From NCBI GenBank assembly GCA_032716605.1, contig CM064580.1:29928684-29992683 (forward strand): a DNA stretch of 64,000 bases. Direction: 5' to 3'. The position numbers and the translations under genes are program-made. This document shows, piece by piece, positions 59,880 through 64,000 of this stretch; within the stretch, counting starts at the first letter, position 1; each line of letters opens with the position of its first letter. This DNA comes from Paralithodes platypus. Taxonomy: Eukaryota > Arthropoda > Malacostraca > Decapoda > Lithodidae. The notes below the pieces were generated by a model. The model saw only the letters and a program-made list of their open reading frames with translations. It searched no databases and was not told where the DNA came from.

Positions 59880-60480
59880 CAGAAGTTGAACCCGGCCGAA
59901 TCGATTCAAAATTCAAATTTCAGCCAGTTCCGGTCGATTCTGGTAACGCTTTGGGTGATCTTCGGTTATCTTCGGGAAGTTCTTGGGATGTTCGGGTCTT
60001 GACTCGAATCATCCGGTGAATCGGCCAAAATTTAATTCACGCGTTAACTTTTGGCGATGAATCGGGTCAAAAAACCGTTACAATTCTATCGAGTCATGAT
60101 CGAGTTACGTTCCAGTTACATTCGGATATATTCGAGTTACATTCGACCTATTCGGGTCGTGTTCGATTGTATTTTGAATTGCCGATGATGACTCGAATTA
60201 CTCGAACTTGGGTCGAATGTAACCGGATGATAGTTGACATTACCCCGAAGGAGACTCGATGAAAGCTGGATGAATCTGTCATAAAATCGAATGTATCTCA
60301 AACGAGAGTCGAATACAACCCGAATACAAGGATGAATACCAGATATCGACCCGTATATCACTGGTTGATTGCCCGATGTATCGAGTTTACACTCGATATA
60401 GACCCAACCATGACTAGAATTGGCAGAATAACAGTCGCTTGAAAGTCGATGCTCACTAGAATAACAGCGGAATATCACCT
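59880..60480. repeat. Degenerate TCGA-rich inverted region
   Basis: Before about 60,170 the words ATTCGAGTTAC, TTCGGGT and GATCGAGTTAC recur; after it their complements ACTCGAATTACTCGAA and GTCGAATGTAAC recur. The two sides therefore form a long, very imperfect inverted repeat centred near 60,170-60,185. It lies just upstream of the MADF-like gene. No coding frame is supported. Confidence 0.55.
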
Positions 60481-60522
60481 GATGCGTCGTTTTGCTAGGT
60501 GCGGCCCCACGTTGGATGCCTC

Positions 60523-61375
60523 ATGCTACCAGATTTGCACACAGACCAGCATATTAGGGCAGAACAAGGGGGGAATGCACACGGCACCACCAGACGCGAC
60601 CCGATGAATCGTACATTGGCAGGCACGCACGGGGCTCCTTATATAGCTGCCGGCAGAGACATGCTGCCTCACTCCCCATCCGACAATGCCACACCATTCC
60701 TCTCTCTCTCGTACGACACTCCACCACTCCCCAAGATGCGCAGAGGTTCAAAGGGGGCAAAGTTGGGGCATCCCAAGAAGCAGGCTCCAGAACAGGCGGA
60801 ATTGGTGGACCTCTTCGCCCCATCACAGGAAGCAATGGCAACACCACCAGAACATGATGAGGGCTTGTTGATTGTCGACGACACGAGCTCAGACACCGAG
60901 GATGATGCTTCAGGGCAACAGGTCAACTCCGACCCCGATGCGGGCAATACCACCGACGAGTCAGAGGTGATGGCTCTTGTGAAGCAACGGCAACCTCTTC
61001 CCCCCAGGCATGAACTCATTGCCACCCAAGAGATGCCTGTGTTAGGTGAGAGTCCCTCCCAGCAACCTGACTACATGCAGTATTCCACCCAGTCAGATGG
61101 CCCGGCAACAGCCACCCAGTCCACGGCCTCGCCACCCAAGCCAACGCCGATGCCGCACAAGACAACGCCGCCCATCAAAAAACCTTCGGACAAGTCAGCA
61201 GCAATGCCAACACGGAAGAGGTCCTACGCCATCCTGCCGGACAAGCAGGAAGTTAGTGTGGCAGAGTGGTACAGGGACCACGAGTTCCTGTACAACCGCA
61301 AACTCCGGGCGCACAGGGACAGGGACATGAGGGAGAAAACCATGTCAAAGAAGGCCGCGGAGGAGAATGTGTCAG
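60523..61375 (+). CDS. MADF/Myb-SANT-like gene, exon 1
   Basis: The frame is open from before 60,499; the first in-frame ATG is at 60,523 and others lie at 60,604 and 60,661, so the true start is uncertain. The protein begins with a low-complexity Ser/Thr/Pro region and a basic MRRGSKGAKLGHPKK patch (AT-hook-like). A long acidic Ser/Glu/Asp and Pro-rich linker follows. The last 50 residues, SVAEWYRDHEFLYNRKLRAH onward, look like the start of a MADF-type DNA-binding fold. The exon ends at a donor (CAG|GTTGGT, intron from 61,376) in phase 1, which joins exactly in frame with exon 2. MADF proteins bind DNA; similar proteins accompany PIF/Harbinger transposases, so a transposon origin is possible. 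Confidence 0.7.
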
Positions 61376-61654
61376 GTTGGTTGAGTGCATTTGTTTGTTA
61401 TGTATAAATAATTTTATGTTAAGTGAAATAACAAAGACATGTATTTATTAATGAATCATTATTAAGTGTCGTGTGAAGTGCTGCATTGTATTTCCGTTAT
61501 CTTTCGGTGTACTGTATGGTTCTCCTGGCCAGGTGAATCAGCCACATTGTTGTAGACTCCCAATTCTTTATGTTCTTAGTTTCTGTGTCTCATTATTATT
61601 TTGAATAAAACACCACCTATACACTGCTTATGTTTATAAATTATGATTTTGCAG
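61376..61654 (+). other. Putative intron of the MADF-like gene
   Basis: AT-rich 279-base segment from GTTGGT to a TTATGATTTTGCAG acceptor. It splits the MADF-like fold. Stops occur soon after the donor in the exon 1 frame, in line with an intron. Confidence 0.65.
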
Positions 61655-61824
61655 TGAAGGTCCTAGCCAAGTGGATGGAGGGCATGCGTACACGGTTCGG
61701 GAAGCTGGACAAGATCCCATCAGGTTCCGGTGCATCTCAGCTCACCAAGAGGGACGCCTGGATCAAGGAGGCCTTTGCATTCCTCAAACCACATTTGGTT
61801 AAGTTGCCCACCAGGAAGAGCAAG
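61655..61824 (+). CDS. MADF/Myb-SANT-like gene, exon 2
   Basis: After the acceptor the phase-1 frame reads KVLAKWMEGMRTRFGKLDKI, then SGSGASQLTKRDAWIKEAFAF and LKPHLVKL. The Trp, RTRFGKL and SGSGA...LT.RD.W...FAFL pattern matches the second and third helices of a MADF/Myb-SANT-like domain. The exon ends RKSK at a consensus donor GTACGT (61,825). No further exon could be recognised to the right edge, where an LTR-like sequence begins at about 62,057, so the gene may be truncated or continue beyond the window. Confidence 0.7.
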
Positions 61825-61880
61825 GTACGTTTATACAATATAACTAGGAAGAGCAAGGTACGTTTATACAATATAACTAA
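61813..61880 (+). repeat. 33-bp tandem duplication spanning a splice donor
   Basis: AGGAAGAGCAAGGTACGTTT and the next 13 bases are repeated exactly, placing identical GTACGT donors at 61,825 and 61,858. The spacing of 33 is a multiple of three and the intervening frame is open, so use of the second donor would add 11 residues without changing phase. Confidence 0.93.
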
Positions 61881-62056
61881 ATGTTTATCCAAAAGGACAA
61901 TCAATATAAAGGAAAAAAGAAATCAGTGGGTGTTCATCAAGATATAATTTTTAATATACATTAATCAAAGGTATATAGATTTCTCTACAAAAATTGGGCA
62001 TATTATAAATGGATTACATCATTTTAATATGTTATTATGCATTTATTGATTGATAT

Positions 62057-63190
62057 GTTGTGACGTTAACCACTCCATTAGAACCGCATGGCTTGTCCTA
62101 CAGTGACTCGCTAGGATCGCCAGGGCAGTGGATGGGGCTACAGTTTATGTATTAGAGTGTGCTTTATTTCATATGAAAGCTCGTGTCATGGGCAGTCCAG
62201 AAAGGCTCTTTGTTTTCACCCATGTCAAGGCTTTATATATTTAATTGTAAAGTATGTGTTTTATCATTAACTAGTAATGATGGGATCTGGGAGAGAGAGA
62301 GAGAGTAGAACAGAGTGAGAGGGAGCGCGCAGTGTTTTTGTCCCGCTCGATGACGTCACGGCTGGCTGCCTCGTGGGGGTTGGTGGAGAGAGGTCCTTAC
62401 CATGCTGCTAGCTCCCTTGCTAGTGGCTAGAGGACTTGTAACCGCTTTTTTCCTACGCGCCTCGAGCTAGTGCGAGTATATATACAGTTCCTCGCCACTC
62501 TCTCCCTCAGATCTGGTTTCTAGAACGCATCCATCTTTTTCCCTTGCTATCTTTCCCCCATGCCGCACCTGACAATCTTTTCCTCTGCCTACCTCTCTCT
62601 TTTTCATATCTTTCACCACCTTTTTATTAATATTATACTCCCTCTGGTTAACTCTGCAAAATCAGCTTCATGCTGGCCAGTTGTATTGTGCATTAAGGTC
62701 TGATATAACCCATGTATGTTAGTTGTTAAGATAAGTGGATCACGAAGCATTGGTTGGCTTTCATATTGCCGCTTCCTATAATTATTAGTGTTCTGCTGGA
62801 TTAGATAATGCTAGACTAGGAGTCTGATATTATAAGGTATTGTTTCCTATGAGTGCTGGCTTTAGGAAAAAGCTGCACGACATACCTGAGAGCTGGAGTT
62901 GATTGAGTAAATTCTAGTCTGCGTGCCATTGAGAGTAGAGCATGCACGAATGAGGGCTTTTTGCCTATACCATTCTGCACTGTTCTAAGCTCGTTGTTTG
63001 TCTTTGAGTTACGCCAGGAGAACGCTTAATACTTCGGTATTAAGGTTTCTCAAGAGAGCTACCCTTCCCTATAACGTAATATTTGACGCACAGACTTGAG
63101 ATTTGCACTAGGCTATGCGGCATGCCATGCGCACCAGTATCTCGTATCATTGACTCTAGCTAGACTTTATCAGTCACAGTAGACATTAAG
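62057..63190 (+). repeat. Diverged relative of the 1.9-kb LTR
   Basis: The segment begins TGTTGTGACGTTAACC and carries, in the same order as the Gmr1-like LTR, a GA-rich block, GAGGGCTTTTTGC, ACGCCAGGAGA, TTTCTCAAGAGAGCTACCCTT, TTTGACGCACAGACTTG and a CTAGCTAGACTTTAT block. Similarity fades after about 63,190. It is likely a truncated LTR of a related family. There is no gene in 61,881-62,056. Confidence 0.65.
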
Positions 63191-63304
63191 TATATTAACC
63201 TAATTACTCTTTTTTTATGCATACCCATTTATGATTACACAAGCATTTCGCAGCCTAGTTTGATGTATGGAGACACAAACGACTTAGGCTCTTTTTGTTG
63301 ATAG

Positions 63305-64000
63305 GAATACTGCATTGTCGTGGCGATTATTATTATTGTTGTAGTGGTTAGGATATTCTTGGCTCCGACGGCATTATATATTCTGCCTTTTTGTGTGCAT
63401 AGCCTGCACGAGCATTGTTCCGCTGCCTGCCTTTTGGGTACCCCCAGCCCTCAAGCTAACTCAGAAACCTCACCATCCACAACTTCGTCCGGTCCCGAAG
63501 AAAAAACCCCACATATTGACCATGATTACGCTACAAAAGATCAGAGTATCAAAAACAAGCCGTCTAGTAATGCAAAACCACCTTCAAATATCCCAGTACC
63601 AAGTACCTCCAAAATGACAACTCACATCATCCCGTTTGTTCTTCCTACCCGTCTTGCACCCCCTACATTATCTCCATTCCCCTCCACCTTACCCCCAGAC
63701 AACGCCCCTAATGCAAAACGACATCCCTCCACCACAGCCACCAACCCACCCATAACCCCAAAATCAACACTGCCCTGTACCCCCAGCCCCAAACCCCCAC
63801 ACTATAAGCCCTCCTCCCCCGAGTCTAGCCCGGACCCCCCCATTAGACAAAACAGAAGAACAAAATCTGGTCGTCTAATCACCAGACCCGAACGGTTTTC
63901 ACCTATTCTTAGCAGGGCTGACACCACCAATAAGGAAATTAATCAAAAACCATCAACAAACCAACCAACATACACAACCAACATTCTATATCTATCTATC
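63305..64000 (+). CDS. Proline/serine/threonine-rich partial frame at the window edge
   Basis: Frame 2 is open from the stop at 63,302 to the last base (over 230 codons). The first in-frame ATG is at 63,614. A pyrimidine-rich tract ending in AG at 63,401-63,402 could be a splice acceptor, or the 5' end may be a truncation point. From about 63,443 the protein is rich in Pro, Ser, Thr and Asn (SPSTTSSGPEEKTPH, ESSPDPP), followed by a basic stretch QNRRTKSGRLITRPERFSPI. No domain is recognised. Similar low-complexity, basic proteins occur as ORF1/Gag-like products of retroelements, but this is only a guess. The C-terminus is outside the window. Confidence 0.45.

Overview
The window is eukaryotic, AT-rich and packed with repeats. 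The most likely source is an arthropod, probably a decapod or other malacostracan crustacean. This is inferred from the mix of Jockey/I-like LINEs, a GIY-YIG Penelope-like element, a Gmr1-type Ty3/Gypsy element, short TTAGG-like tracts, very long minisatellites and (TA)n microsatellites. No sequence search was possible. Almost every long reading frame here is either mobile-element protein or a tandem repeat with no stop codons. The only good candidates for other protein-coding DNA are a two-exon MADF/Myb-SANT-like gene near 60.5-61.8 kb, a broken uncharacterised protein at 57.4-57.9 kb, a proline-rich frame running off the right edge, and one possible GC-rich exon near 11 kb.

Layout. 1-6.5 kb: LINE endonuclease fragment, a GC-rich perfect hairpin, a 32-bp tandem array, a copy of a roughly 320-bp dispersed repeat, a TA-flanked MITE and decayed LINE copies. 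7.1-11.1 kb: a nearly G-free CAC-type satellite interrupted by a retroposon with an AAC tail and an 8-bp target duplication, then a 28-bp array and a possible exon. 11.1-18.7 kb: a second dispersed-repeat copy; a LINE carrying a 607-bp piggyBac-like MITE inserted at TTAA; another LINE; a Penelope-like element; and a head-to-head pair of tRNA-derived SINEs. 19.4-22.3 kb: a 45-bp satellite split by a LINE insertion. 22.3-29.7 kb: hairpins, foldback elements, 63-bp and other minisatellites, two more copies of the dispersed repeat, two tRNA-SINE fragments and a second AAC-tailed retroposon with an 11-bp target duplication.

29,752-39,899 is one complete Ty3/Gypsy-class LTR retrotransposon with 1.9-kb LTRs and a TCAT target duplication. 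Its pol order is protease - integrase - reverse transcriptase - RNase H, which is the Ty1/copia-like order characteristic of the Gmr1 group. It carries frameshifts and a stop codon although its LTRs are about 99% alike. 40,056-56,835 is a roughly 16.8-kb array of a 32-40 bp unit whose linker is a variable (TA)n; it shows higher-order duplications and ends abruptly against a LINE endonuclease fragment. 57-64 kb holds the broken uncharacterised gene, a short retroposon with a 9-bp target duplication, a degenerate TCGA-rich inverted region, the MADF-like gene with a tandemly duplicated splice donor, a diverged relative of the 1.9-kb LTR and the proline-rich edge frame.

The elements nest in one another (MITE in LINE, LINE in satellite, retroposon in satellite), which gives a readable relative chronology. 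Nothing in the window forms an operon or a pathway.
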